DNA from: Edaphochlamys debaryana
Taxonomy: Eukaryota; Chlorophyta; Chlorophyceae; Chlamydomonadales
Direction of reading: 5' to 3'
DNA length: 64,000 nt
Assembly (NCBI GenBank): GCA_016858145.1
Contig: JAEHOE010000006.1
Span: forward strand, 1,798,001 to 1,862,000
Position 1 is the stretch's first letter. Each line of letters begins with the position of its first letter. The notes beneath the pieces were generated by a model. It saw only the letters and a program-made list of their open reading frames with translations, was not told the DNA's origin and did no database searches. Shown in pieces: positions 22,412-35,223 of the stretch. The position numbers and the translations under genes were made by a program.

Positions 22412-25400
22412 ATGCGGCTGGGGCCATGCCACCCTTTGCACTCGGCTCTAGCATTCTGCGTGGCTCTTTCAGCCCTTGCGGGCGCTGTCGCGGAGTCGGG
22501 TAGCAAGAATGAACTGGTGGAGCGCCGAGAAGCGCAACAGACGACTGCATACAACACGACTGTCACATATGGATATAGCCCTTCGGACTTTGTGCTGCTC
22601 AACGGGTGCGCAACCCTGGGCGTGGGGCTTGACCTGCAAGTCGTGGTCTGGCGTCCCTAGAGTTATACAAGTTATGCAGTAGGCTGCTCTGGCCGTCAAG
22701 CTCTCTTGTTATCGCCTTAATCTGCTGCCTCCTGCTCCCTCACATTTGGCATCACCCTCATCCGATACTTCGGCGCTTCTGCGCGTGGTGATGCAGGTTC
22801 CTCATCTGTAAGTGGCGTTGTGGGGGGTGGGTGCAGGCGTTGCGGTGCCGGCGTGCGACCTAATACGCCGTCGGCGGGGTCCCCGCTCTTACTCGGGCAC
22901 GTGGCTTTCTTGAACCGGACCTGCCCGGGCCACAAGGCCGCCGCCCCTCTGCCGGTACCGACGCTCTGCCCCTCTCCCCTCTGCCGTCCCTGCATGACCT
23001 TAGTTTTCATGCAAATTGGCTTCGTGTCGGCGGAGAGCGGCCAGGGGCGAGCCAAAAATGTGCGCAATATCCTCCTCAAGGTGCGGGTGGGGCGGAGGGG
23101 GTTGGGGGGCAGGCTTCAGGGGCATGCCGACAAAGCTTCCAGGAGCGCTCGTAACTGCCGCGTGAGCAGCGATAAGCCGCAATGTTGTACCGGGGGCTGG
23201 GAGCGCCGAGTCGAAAGCCTGGGAGGTGGGAGTTCACAGTCCCGGGTACACGTGCTCCTTCACTTCCTACCGGCAACCACGGACGGATCCCGACGGTCCG
23301 CTAGCCAGCCCCTGACGTGAATGTGTGAGGACACCATCCGCCATCGACTTGATAAGGCCGCTGTTTGCGGAACAGGGGCATCCGTTGCCCTACTCGGGTG
23401 CCCATCGGGCTGCAACGCGGCCCATGGCCTCTGCATGCATCCAGCGGCCTACGACAATCTCGCGCGCCTGAATTCCCTGGACCTGCCCCAACCTAGCCCC
23501 CTGCCTCCGCCTCCCGCTTCCCTGTCATCGCCACGCAGAACTCGGTTAACATCATGCTCTGCGCGCTGTGCTGGTGGGCCGTGGGCTACGCCTTCGCGTA
23601 CGGCAAGTCAGCCGGCGGCTTCATCGGGTGAGCGCGGCTGCTGCAGCTGCTGCTGCTGTGGGCACGGGAGGAGACGGGGTTCACAAACAAGTTCGCTGCC
23701 CACTGGTGAAGCTGCCTGTTGCTGGAAGGTGCCGATGCGTCGCCGTGCCGGGTTTGCTCACGCGCCCCACTCACATGCCCTCGTCTCCGCCGCCCCACCC
23801 AACCACCGCCCGCTGTGCAGCGTGTCTCGATTCTTTAGCGACGGGGAAACGTACGGCGGCAAGCCCTGGTTCTTCACCTGGACCTTCTGTCTGTCCACCG
23901 TCACCATCGCCAGCGGATGCCTGGCGGAGCGGACGAACCTCTTCGTCTACCCCGTGTACACGGTAGGCACGGGGAACGAGGCAACGGGGGAAGGAACGGG
24001 CACTGCGGTGCGCCGACTTGCCGACTTGGAGGCCGGCGAGACGCGTGCGCTGGCATGCGGATGCGGGGGGTGCGGTGGGAGGCGCGGTGCCCGCCCGACT
24101 CTCTGCATGCGTGCATGGCCGGTGGTGTGCACGTTGCGGCTGGGGCCGTAGCGCCCGTCGCACACGGCGCTAGCAACATGCCCGGGGTCAGCGACCATGT
24201 GAAGAGCGACAGCTGTTTGGCCCCATGAGCAGAGGGTCACCCATTCCGCAACCTTGTGCCGCCGCCCCTCCCCCCATCTGCCCCAGGCGGTCCTGAGCCT
24301 CATAGTGCACCCCATCGTGGCGCACTGGGTCTGGTGCGTGGGGCAGGGACTGTGGCAGAGACTGTGGCAGGGACTGGGGCAGGGACTGGGGCAGAGACTG
24401 GGGCAGGGACATGACTGCACGGAGGCAACCGGAGCTCGTGGCCGGGGCTCAGCGCACTACTCGGGGTGGCTTGCGCCTGGGGGCGCGCTGCTCGACCCGC
24501 TCTCACCCTGCTGCCTGCCGGTGCCCGCCGCCTCCCGCAGGGTGCCCAACTCGTGGCTCAACTCCAGTGTGGGGTCGGAGTGCCGCTTCCTGGACTTCGC
24601 GGGGGGCACCGTGGTGCACCTGCTAGGTGCGTGGCTGCCCCTGGTCTGGCGCTTCCTAGGGGGCAACGCCGTGTCACGTTGACAAGGCGCCCTTCGTTCC
24701 CCGTCTCGGCCAAAGAGGCGCTGGCGAGGGGTTGTTCCACTGGGTTTACCCGAGCCCCTGGACCTCCTAGCGGGGGCGTCTGAGGCTTCGGGAAGAGCTG
24801 GCGCGTCCTCTTGCCGCAGCCCCTGCCCTGACCCTGTCCGTGACGCCGGCCCCTGCCGTGTTCGGCCCCGTGTGCTACCGCGCCGCCCTGCAGGGGGGCT
24901 GACGGGGCTCATTGGCGCCATCCTGGTGGGCCCCCGCATGGGCCGCTTTGAGGACGGCGTGTGCAAGGAGATCCCGGGGCACGACGTGTCCTCGGTGTCC
25001 CTGGGCTCGCTCATGCTGTGGTTCGGGTGGTGAGCACCGGGAGCGGGCAGGGCTCGGAACCGACAGGGGTGGCCCCCGGTTGAGATGTTGCCGGACGGCA
25101 GCCGTTCGCTGCCCTGGCCGGGTGCTCCTCGCAGCGCCCCCGCGCGCGCCCCCACTCGCGCTCTTAACCCACTCCTCCCCGCCGCACCGCGCCCAGCCCA
25201 CGTCCCCCCTCTCCCCACACCGCACCGCCACCCCCCCAGGTTCGGCTTCAACTGCGGCTCCACCTACATCTACATGAGCGAGGGGGGCGAGGCCGCCTCC
25301 TCGGCCGTGTCCCGAGTGGCGCTCAACATGACGCTGTGCGCCTCGGCGGCCGGCATGACCAGCCTCATCATCGCAAGCATGCAGTCGGGTGGGGCCGGGG

Positions 25401-26802
25401 GGCGGAGGGGCAGGGGCGGGTGGTTCGGTGGGGAGCTGGGGAGGAAGGGCGGAGGGTTATGTGGGAGGTTGGGGAGGAGGGCGCCCGTGGACGCTTGGGC
25501 GTGTGGGGAGCGGGCATCAGGCGGGGGGATGCGAGCGCGCGGGTGGGCTCAAGGGCGAGAAGCATTTGCGCGAGGCGCCAACGCTCGTCTGCCCCGAACC
25601 CGGGCCCCGCGCAGGCACGTTTGACCTTGCCATCTGCTGCAACGGGCTCATGTCGGGGCTGTCGGCCTCCACCTCCAACGTGGGCTTCGTGACCCCCTGG
25701 GCCTCGTGCATCACCGGCGCACTGGCGGGGCTCTGCTACGTCCTCAACTCCCGCCTGCTGGTGAGGAGGGGGGCCACGCGTGGGGGGGAAGGGAAGGGAG
25801 GGGAAGGACAGGCGGGGACAAGGCGGCACTGGGGAAGGGAAGAGGACTCGGGGCAGGGCGGGCGCTGGGGCGGCCTGTGGGTGCGCCGGGGGCCCCAGGA
25901 GGGCCACGCAAGCACCCACACCCTCCTCTCCACCGCCCCCGCCCCCAGGCGCGCATGGGCGTTGACGACCCCCTGGACGGCAGCGCCATCCACTGCGGCA
26001 GCGGCATGCTGGGCATCGTGGTGTCGGGCTTCCTGGCGCGGCCCTCGTACGTGCAGGTGCGCCGGACCACGGGGGGGAGAGGGGCGTGGGAGGGGGGGGG
26101 GCATGATTCGGGGCCGAGGGCGCCAACGGTCCGGCGCTGCGGGGCCTCTGCGCGCTGAGCTGCAAGCGCGGCGCGAGTTGCGCGACCCTCGGCGGTTGAC
26201 CACGCAAGGGGGTGATGGTACTGGTAACAAACTGCCTGGTGTTGTGAACAGCATGGGCGTGGTGTGCGAAATGCGGACGTGACCGCTGCTGGCGGGAACT
26301 GTTGCGTTACCATGTTTCTCTCCTTCGTCACTTGCAGAGCATGGTGGACCGCAACTGCGGCGGTGTGGTGTACGGCGTCAATGGCGGCATGCAGTTGGGC
26401 ATGCAGCTGCTGGGTGCGTGGGGGGAGGGGGGAGGGGGGCAAGCGTGGGGTTAAGGAAGAGGGGGGTGCACGGGATCGAAGCTGCCGGGGACAGCTGGGA
26501 CGGGTCTGGGACACGACACAACCACGTTGCAACCATCTAGTCCCTCTCCCAAAAACGACCGCTGCTCTCCCTTACATACACGTGCCCTGACGGTTCCTTT
26601 GTACCCTCGCCGCGCAGGCCTGTCTGTGGTAACCGTCTGGACAGCGTTCTGGGCGTTCCTCACGTTTTGGACGCTCAAACACTTCAACCTATTGCGGGTG
26701 GACCAACAGACGGAGCTGGCAGGGATAGACAACATGGAGCACGGGGGGCCGGCCTATCCCGAGTTCTTGCAGCGCGTGCAGAGCAGCAGAACGGGCGCAT
26801 GA
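22412..26802 (+). CDS. AMT1: AMT-type ammonium transporter
   Basis: Twelve exons (22412-22619, 23004-23080, 23539-23627, 23821-23962, 24287-24333, 24541-24626, 24894-25029, 25240-25388, 25615-25760, 25949-26056, 26338-26413, 26618-26802) give 482 residues, a normal AMT length. It imports ammonium across the plasma membrane through a trimeric channel-like pore. Diagnostic blocks are MQIGFVSAESG, RAKNVRNILLK, WWAVGYAFAYG, DFAGGTVVHLLGGLTGLIGA, WFGFNCGS, FVTPWASCITGALAG and DPLDGSAIHCGSGMLGI. The twin pore histidines are kept (about H214 and H375). The first ~45 residues are signal-like and carry an NTT glycosylation site. Joining exon 1 to exon 2 needs a GC donor (CTGG|GCGTGG) to restore NGCATLVFMQIGF; the alternative phase-1 GT donor would add about 18 odd residues. 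It lies directly downstream of the inverted repeat. Confidence 0.93.
24341..24410 (+). repeat. 12-bp tandem repeat in AMT intron
   Basis: About six units close to GGCAGGGACTGG sit at the start of intron 5 of the ammonium transporter. Confidence 0.75.
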
Positions 26803-29800
26803 GCAGGCTGGGAGGGGTGGGGCTGGGTGGGGTAAGCGGCCGGGGGGGGGGTTCTGGGGAAGCTCCAGCCAGCAGACAGCCTACAATGCTGGCGGCGGGG
26901 GCTGGCGCGCATGGAGCACCGACGCGCCATGCCCCAACTCGCTGGGGGCGCGCCTCGCTGCGGCGCGGTGGCTAAGGCACCCTGCGCCGGGCATCCGCTG
27001 CCGGCGGTGGAGGGGTGGCGGGAGGAGCGTCGCGTTCCCGGCTGCATGCCGGCCACGACGCAAGGCCCTCTGTCTTCGGCACGTGCAGTTGGCTGCGGGC
27101 CGCTGGCGACCGCCTGTCATACTACCGGTGGACGTAGCGTCGTGAGCACATGCTCGAGATGCTCGCTAGTCGGGTGCACACACACGCACAGAGCGTGACG
27201 TGCAATGGCGTGGTCTGGCATGCGTCGGTATCTCTACGGAGGCACTGAGAGTGCGTTTGGGGCCGTGACGCACCTCGGGAGCTAGCCGTACGTAAGTAGG
27301 GGCCTGTGCGGCTGGTTGGAGCTGCACTCGGAGAGGCTGCTGAGGAGGGTGCGGGGACTGCTCAGTGGGCCAAAACGCATGGAAAGGGAGGATGGCTGGA
27401 GGCCTGCCCAGGATGCACTTGTAGGATGGCGGGGGCAGGGTCGTTGCGGGCTGGTAGGGTGGCGTTCTTATGTCACTGTTAAGGAAATATGCATGAGGTT
27501 CAACTGCGTACGGGGTCTGTGGCGAGGATAAATTACAAAGGCAAGCAAACCAATCGGGCTTCGGGCCGCATCGCTCGGCACCCCCGGCGCGCCGGGTTGC
27601 ACCGAGAGACTGCGCTTTCGGCCCGGCTGCTCTGACAAGCCGCGGCAGGAGAGGGTGTCGGGGCCGCCAAGTGCGTGTTTGTCCTCGGCAGTCTTGCTGG
27701 GCTGCCCTGCTTCCTTGCTGTGCGCAGGGCGGGAGGGGCGCCAGTCCAACCGAGCGAGGTTGAGGGCTCAAGCCAGGCCAATGATAGAGCTAGGGGCGTG
27801 CCGGTTATGCAAATATGGGGATGGCGGTCTGGAGTTGTGGGAGGGACGCGTGCTGCGGTTTCGGCCACGGAGGGCAGGAGGCTCGAAGGCTCCAGAGCTC
27901 CTGGCCCTGCTGGACGATGGCAGCTTGACCGTTGGCGCAGTGTCTTTGCTCGGTGTGTACTGTGCAGTGCATTCCGTTGTGTGACGGCGGCCTGGCGGCG
28001 TTGAGGGCGTGTGCTTACCTAGTGTTCGTAGTATGCGTCATTGTCTCTACCTAATGCCGATGCCGATTTATGCAGTGGTGCCCAGGCGGCCCTTCCCCAT
28101 GGGGCTTGGGTTTGAGCGATAGGGCGCCCGTGTGTTTTGACCAAAACCCGGGTCGGTGCGGTTGTGTGCACTTCAGGTGACGGGGGGTTGCAGACCATAA
28201 ACGGTGCTGCGTGCTGGGTGGATCGGTGCCCGAGGCAGACCCGCCATCGAACTACTTGTGGCATCGGCCGTAAACTGAGTCTGTCGATGAGTTGCCCCGG
28301 CCGACCTGCCGATTGATCTTATCAGTTTGGGCACTTTGGGGCTTAGAAGACTGGCGATGCAGGCTGCCGGGTGCGAGACCGGGTGCTGTGGTGCCGGCTT
28401 GTGGTGGAGATGGGTTGAGGGCTCCACGAAGCCCGACTCCAACATTGCACCGCCGGGAGGGACCACGGGGCTCACGGCTCAGCCGTTTTCCTGCCTTCGG
28501 GCAGCCACCCTTGATTTGCCTTTGGACACACCCTTGTCTGTGAGCTCGCCGTCCATTGAGGGCTTGATGCGGCGTTTGTGGGCAGCAATTCTTGCTTGCG
28601 GAGCGAAGGAGTATGGCACAATAGAGCAGGCTGCACGAAGGGCCAGGAGCTCGTGTAACAGGGTGTCTGCCGCTCTGCCCTCATCATCACTGGCGCTGAT
28701 GCTACGATGTTCAGAGGGGATGGGGATTTCAGGCATGTGCAGCGGTTGGGGTCTGATTCAGGGGTTGCACAGCTACGGCTGCGGGTTGGGGTCTAATTCA
28801 GGGGCTGGCGATCTCGGACAGGGTCCCGGCGCTTTCACGGAGTCACCATAGCACGCAGGGCACATATGAAGCAATGCTCAGCGTGGGCACCAGGTTGCAC
28901 GCAAGCCAGGCAAGGCAGGCACGCTTTAGAAGTCTCAACTTGAGCCAGCATCAACCCTGGAGGTTTGTGGGTGCGCCCTAGTCCATGCGCCCCATAGCAA
29001 GCAAGTGTCCCCCAACCACGCAGCACATAGAATCCAAGAGCTCCATGCGCAGTCAAGAAGAACTTGACCCCGTAGCCAGGCGTACGAAAGCAGCATTACG
29101 CACCTCAGCTCATGCGCGGACCGACAGAGGATTCCACAGCACAGTCCGCACCAAGGTTGGTGACGCTGAGCCAGCACTTGCACCCGTGTAAAGAAGGATA
29201 AACTCAGAAGTGCCCGCGTACAACAACTTGCCTTGTTAACCCGGAAGGAAGTGCCGGCTCCACACATGAAGCAACCGACAAGCGCAACCGAGCTTTCTTA
29301 GACTCACGCCCCAGAAGTCAACACATGGACGCGCATCAACCCCTCACCGTCTTGTCAACACCACCAAAGCACCTTGCTGTCACTTGCGCCCCTTTTGCTG
29401 TCCACATGGCTCCTGACGAAGCTCAACCGTTGCAGACAGTCCGTCATGTCGACGACCCCCGCGAAAGCGTTCGCCTGTCACCGGCGGATGGGCCTCAGCC
29501 AGCACATAGCGTCATCGAACAGCCCGGGGCGCAGGACAACAGCCTGCCCCCCAACAGCGCCAGCCGCTGGCGGCTCCATATCGGTAGCGGTCCCATCTCC
29601 ACATCACGAGACCCATCTCAATTGTCGTCTCTGCACCGCCTCGACCCAGATCGTGCACCGCCTCGACCCGGATGTGTGCGGTCGCGCCTGGTACAAGCTC
29701 GCGATGGGCGGCCGTCCGTGATGGTCAGCGGACCGGGTCCCTGTCCACGATCCATTCCTCGGCTCCGATTCGGCCTTTTGGCACCGAGGAGTGCTGCGTG

Positions 29801-29830
29801 TCCGGAAGGGCTATGCTGCCCCTGGCGCGC
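26803..29830. other. gene-poor stretch with a dispersed repeat
   Basis: 3.0 kb between the AMT stop and the 3' end of the C2 gene. I see no coherent exon series on either strand. It contains one copy of a dispersed repeat (28366-28513). Confidence 0.5.
28366..28513 (+). repeat. dispersed repeat, contiguous copy
   Basis: Two blocks, GCCGGGTGCGAG through GGGTTGAGGGCT and GGACCACGGGGCTCA through TTCGGGCAGCCACCCTT, lie close together here. The same blocks recur near 60348-60670, separated by about 200 bp. Confidence 0.7.
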
Positions 29831-32800
29831 CTACCTCGGGGGGTACCCGTACTGGCCGGGCGGCGGGGCGCCGTACGGCTGCCCCGGCGGGGGGGCGCCG
29901 TACGGCTGTCCCTGGGGCGGGGCGCCCTGCTGCGGGGGGTAGGCCTGGGGCGGCGGGTAGGCCTGCGGGGCCGTGGGGTAGCCAGCTCCGCCCGGGGGAG
30001 CCCCTGGGGTGGCAGGACGGAGGGGGCGCAGCGAAGGTCAGGGTCGATGCAGTAGCCGACAGGGTATGCCGATGGGGCCTTGTTGGTGGCCCTGTCGACA
30101 AAGTCCAACCGGCCTTGGCGCAGGTCTGGGCTGAAAGAGAGACTGACGCACCTGGCGGCGGCGCGCCGTACTGGCCCGGCGGGGCGCCGTACTGGCCCGG
30201 CGGAGGAGCTCCGTAACCGGGCGGCGGCGCGCCGTAACCCGGCTGCGGCGCGCCGTAGCCAGGGGGGGGCGCGCCGTAACCGGGCTGCGGGGCGTATCCC
30301 TGCTGCGGGGGGTAGCCATAGGCCGGCGGCGCACCGTAACCCGGCTGCGGGGCATATCCGTAGCCTGCACATTAAAGGACACGACGCAAGGGACGGTCAG
30401 GGTCAGCCTCATACTGACGAACATGGACTCGGCAAAGCCCAGCGGCTGTCCTTGCCCTCAATCCAGGCGCCATGCGAGCCAGTGCTGCAGCCCCTGCGCT
30501 TGGCCCGGCCGCACCCGGCAGCTGTTGGGCGTAGGCCGCCTGACCCGGCTGCTGGTAGGGGTAGCCGCCGGGGGGGTGGCCCGCCTGGGGGCAGGGGCAG
30601 CGGGAAGATGAGATTAGTGCATGGCAGAAGAGGCAGTAAACCTGTTGTCCTGCGAGATGGAGGCGGCGAGCCGCGTGGGTAGGCCACGTCAAGGCTCCGG
30701 AGTCCGGACAGGCCCGCACCTAGGACAGCGGGCCCTGCCGCCGGCAGCGCGTGATGCGGGCCAGGACCGCCCCCCTCCGCGCCCCCGACCCCCGCAAGCA
30801 CGCACCTTGAGGGCGGCGTTGCGGCTGAAGAGTAGAGTGACCTGCACGCAGCACGCGGCCAGGGGCGTTACCGGCAAGTAGGGTGCCTCTAACAGCAGCG
30901 CTTGGGTTGGAGGCGCCCATGCCGTGGGGCAGGTTGCGCGGTCCCGCCCATCAGGTGCCGTGTTCCGCTAGACAAGCCCTCCTGCCACCCACCCCACGCC
31001 CCTTTCCTGCCGAACCCGGAGCCTTGTGGTGCGGACCGCCCCGCACCTGGATGAAGCCGTGCTGCTTGCCGCTCTTGCTGTGCACCGCGCACTGCTGCGT
31101 GTCACGACCGTGCTCACGGGCCTGGGGTGGTGGGCGCAGCCACGGGCGCGGTGGGGTTCAGGGTTCAGGGCCGAGTGCGAGTGTGAGGCCCCAGGGAGCG
31201 GGAGCGTGGCACGCGGCCAGGTGTCAGGCAGGGCCAGATGGCTGACGGCCTTGTCCACGGGGTCACATGCCATGTCCATGTCCTCTCTGCAACAGCGTCT
31301 GCAGGCCCGCCTGCCGACGGTGCCTGCTCCTCACCCGAGCGAAGTTGATGCGGGCGGACCCAATAATGTCATCCCGGCTGACGTCGCTGTCCTTCAGAGT
31401 CAGCTCTGTGTGCCGCAGGGGAAAGTCAGGAGGGGCGGTGAGGGCGAAGGTGGACCCGGTGAGGTCCTCAGCACGTGCGTGCATGCCCGCCGTTAACTGA
31501 GCCGCGCTGCTAGCTCCTCACCGCAATCGTTCTCGTTAATAACATTGAAGCGGAAGGTCTGTGGACGGCAGCAAGCAAGACCAGACATAGAGCCTCAATA
31601 TGCTGCCCTGAGACTTGCGTGGTATCCCGGCGTTCGGGCCATGCGCGGCTGCTGGCCGCACACACGGGCTGCTAGCACCCGGTGCCCCGACTCCCGCCCG
31701 CCTCCGCCTGCGCAGTGCGTTGCCAGACTTCGGACACGAGTCCCCGCGTAACCAGTGCCGCCCGCTTACCTCATTCCAGACCTGCGCGAAGGGGTGGTGT
31801 CGGGCAGGGTAAAGAAAAGGGCAAGCGTGAGAAAGCATTGACGGTTGCGGGACACCATACGCGGCAGAGACTCAGCCCGCAGTAAGCAAGCGCTGGAGCT
31901 TTACGCACCGGGCTCTTGCCGCCGTCTGGAAGTCGCAAGAAGGCCGTCGCCGAAGCACGGGGAGGTGCACACGCGAGCGGCATGAGAGGCAAAAGGTGAG
32001 TGCCGCACTACCTTGGCCCCACTGCATTTCAACAGCTGTGAACCACCATCAGTAACTTCTCAGGTGGGGGGTCTGATGCCACTCTCTGGCATGCCCCAAG
32101 CAGGAACCCCACCCTCACCGGTAGCGGTCCGGGTCCGGTACTGCTGCCCCCCGACCTTGAGCACACAGTAGGGGTCCTGCTTGCCGAACCCTGCAGAGCG
32201 GCAGCAGCGGGGGCGGTTCAATGCGGTGAAGGCAGTCGTTTCACTTTCGAAGAGCGGGCGCACACTTTGCGGCGGACGGTGGGCGGGGGCGGGTTAGCGG
32301 TTGCGGCGGGGGCAATGGGGCGGGGGGTTGCTGTGGGCATGGGGGGCTCGGCGTGGCGTGCGGACGGTGGATACACGCGACGGTCAGGCTTCCCCCGCTC
32401 GCGATCATCGCGCCATGTATGCGTGCATCGGCACGGCTCCCTCAACGTCAACATGTCATACTTGAAGCTTAGCATTAGCACTAGCAGTGCGCGTGGGGCA
32501 CCCAGACGGGGGGGAAGCGCAGGTGGTGGTGATGGGGTGAGTGTGTGTATGGAGGTGGACTGCCCGATAGGGGGAGGTGAGGATCTGCCTACGGAACAAT
32601 TGAGGGGGGGCACTGGGGGTTATGCAGGGGGACCTGGTGGTGAGCGGGAGGCGGAGGGGAGGGGAATCGTTCTGGGCAGGGCGTGAGAGCGGGCCCAACG
32701 ATGCGGGCCTGACCGGAGCTGAGAGGGCGGAGTGCCTGAGCGCTAGCAACGCAGCAGCTTATGCACGGAATCGGAGCTGGTCAGTTTGCGCTCCCCTTGG

Positions 32801-33210
32801 TCTCAGGCCCTCCGGTGCAGCGGTGCCAACAGCGCAACGCGGACGAGCGCAGCGCGCGAGAAGGGTGCCGCTAGCTTCAACCTGCTCGACATGCCCTCCG
32901 CAACCGCCTGTCGCAAAGCTTATACTGGCGGCAATCGATCGCCGCCTGCTCTGGCCCCTGCTGCGGCCCCGCTGCCGGCGTGCCCCGGTCAACATTTTTG
33001 TGGCCAGACTCCGTGACGCCGACCGGCCGGTCTTTCGGTGCCGAGTGCGTGATCAGGTAGTGAGGCGTGCATTGTGCTTTGCGCTGCTTCTGTCCGCGTT
33101 CCCGCCCGGGCAGGCAGTTCGACAATTTGTGCGGCCTACTCACAGTCCTTGTCCTTCAGCCCTTGAGCGAACTCCACCGTCACCGACATTTCGCCTGCCT
33201 CTAGAGACAT
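29831..33210 (-). CDS. C2-domain protein with PGYGAPP-rich tail (SRC2-like)
   Basis: Eleven exons (33210-33144, 32190-32119, 31925-31909, 31781-31770, 31558-31522, 31405-31335, 31121-31047, 30841-30806, 30584-30515, 30364-30152, 30003-29831) give 280 residues. Residues 1-130 are one C2 domain: [40 protein letters not shown], then [15 protein letters not shown]. Asp residues of the DPY and KDSD loops, typical Ca2+ ligands, are present. The C-terminal 150 residues are a Pro/Gly/Tyr/Gln repeat region ([16 protein letters not shown]). This plan matches plant SRC2-like proteins, which bind membranes in response to Ca2+. Exons 3 and 4 are microexons of 17 and 12 nt that encode DGGKSP and VWNE; skipping them would break the C2 core. 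Phases agree at every junction. An alternative start is Met-8. Confidence 0.9.
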
Positions 33211-35223
33211 CGTGCCTGGCGGAGCGGTCAGGAAACAATGCGGGCCCAGCCTGAGCCTAGTGCGGAGTTGGAGCGGTCCTAGGTAGGGCGAGTGTTGTGA
33301 TGGATGGTAAGTTTTGCCGTGAGCTGCAACTACGCCCGGCGCGCTTGATTTTGACCAACGCCGCTCGTCCACCGCGCACACGAACCCAGCCTGTCATTCC
33401 CGCCCCCGATCCCTTAGACGCCAGCACCAGCTTTCCGTGCTTGACCCTCGTCCACGAGTTGGTCGCGTCGACTCCTCAACCAATCACGCAACGATTTCGG
33501 TATAATGACGCCTCAACACTTCAGCAGTGCATCCCGTGGGGACGCCCCGCTTGTCGTCTCTATTGCCTGGCCGCGAATCTGACAGTGGGGGAGGCTGCAT
33601 CTTGGGGTGGGAACTGCCTGTACAGGAACCGTTAGGACTCCTCCGAGGATGCAGAAACAGCCCACAGGAAAGCAGCTGCAACTCCGACACCGCGGTGTGT
33701 CTCCTCAGTGGTCTCAGTGTTCTGCGACACCGCGACACTGCGGGCGTGCGAGGTGTGTCTCCATGTCCTCAGTTCTCGTTCTCAGCTCCTCCACCCCTGT
33801 AGGCTCTGCCTGGGGTTCCTCACTGCCCCAAGCATGTGGGTCTACAGAGGGCAGCGGGGGCAGGGTGGGGGCAGCGAGTTGGCAAAGGGGGGTAGTCAAG
33901 GCGCGGATTTCCGTGCCGTGCCAGTCCCCAACTGCCACCAGCCGCTTTCCAGCTTCACGTTGTACCCTACACGTAGCCCCGTTGCCTATAACCCTGCACG
34001 TAATTGCAATACATCGTTGGAGCCACCCTTCAACGGGACCTACGACGGGTCGAGGGGTGAACCTTGGCTATGCGTCCACTATCTATCTGGAGCGTCCTGG
34101 CGTGTTGGGCGAGGACAACCTTGCACTCTTGCGTACCGGTACTAGGGAATTCGCGGAGGGTAAGCTTCTGGCCCCGGGGCACCTCAAATGAACGAGAGGC
34201 AGATGGCACCGTTACCAGGTCTGAGGCAGGCTTTGAAGCGCCTTCCTGCCATACCCCCGTGACATACATACACACTCCCGCCGTGCCAACAGAGCTTCCC
34301 GCTTCATCAACGGCCCCCACGGACGTCACCGTGAGCCACCAGACTCTCAACACGCCACTCCTCCCTCGGTAGGACGCTCGGCCTTGGCCTTGCGGACACA
34401 CAGCGACCAAAGCACACAAATTTGTACTAGTCCCGCAAGAGAGCAAACCCGCACAACCGCCTATGCAACTCGGAAGCCAGTCACGGCCCGTGCCGCCTCA
34501 GGACCGGCACCAGGGCTAGCTGCCCTCGTCCATCCAGTGTTCCCCTTGACGGGCTCCACACTTTGCACTGCATCACTGGTGCTATTCGGCGCCACCTTGT
34601 TTTCCCGGTATAGGCGCCAAAGCCTGCCCGCAGGGCTCCCGGCGCCCGAAGAGCTTGTCCCTGACCGGTCCGTCTGGCGACCGGACTTAACTTCCGCCCG
34701 CCCGCCTTGCTTGTTTCTAGCATCCGGCGCCTCAAAACCTTCCTCAGCGCCTACCGCCCATAAGCCCACCCGGGGCAGCAGGACCCCCCTCCGCAACCGT
34801 TGCTTTGCAATCCACGCCAGTGCCTGCACACGCCCGCTGGCTGCCCGCTCCGCCTTGGCCCATTCAACGCCACACCCGTTGGCGCGGAGCCACTGGGCCG
34901 GAGGGCCGGCAGGGTGGACGCAGAGTCCTTCGGTCACATGCCACGCAATGAAAGAGGGGCCGCCCCTCCCTGGCGCCGAAGGAAGGGCTCAGGCGCCGCA
35001 GCACCGCCATTGTCCGCACGTCGCCGTGCTGCGCCGCTGCAAGGTATGGACCATGGCGGGCCTGCATGGGCAGGTGAAACGGCCCAGTGTTTTGTGCCCC
35101 TTCTCGCGGCTGTAGGACCCCAAGCACGACAGCCCCGCGGTTTGTCCACCAACGCACACCTTTGCACGCCTCGCTCGCACCCTTCCCCAAGATGCCGCCC
35201 TCCCCCTCTCCTCCCCCCCCTCC
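33211..35223. other. no gene seen
   Basis: 2.0 kb upstream of the C2 gene. It presumably holds that gene's promoter at its left end. Open frames such as 34384-35115 (+) have no recognised domain and no intron texture. Confidence 0.5.

Noticed and set aside
31200..31285. Apparent extra exon of the C2 gene (acceptor TTGCAG near 31285)
   Set aside because: Phase-0 use of that acceptor hits a stop after seven codons. The real next exon, beginning [10 protein letters not shown] at 31121, joins exon 6 directly and restores the C2 C-terminus.
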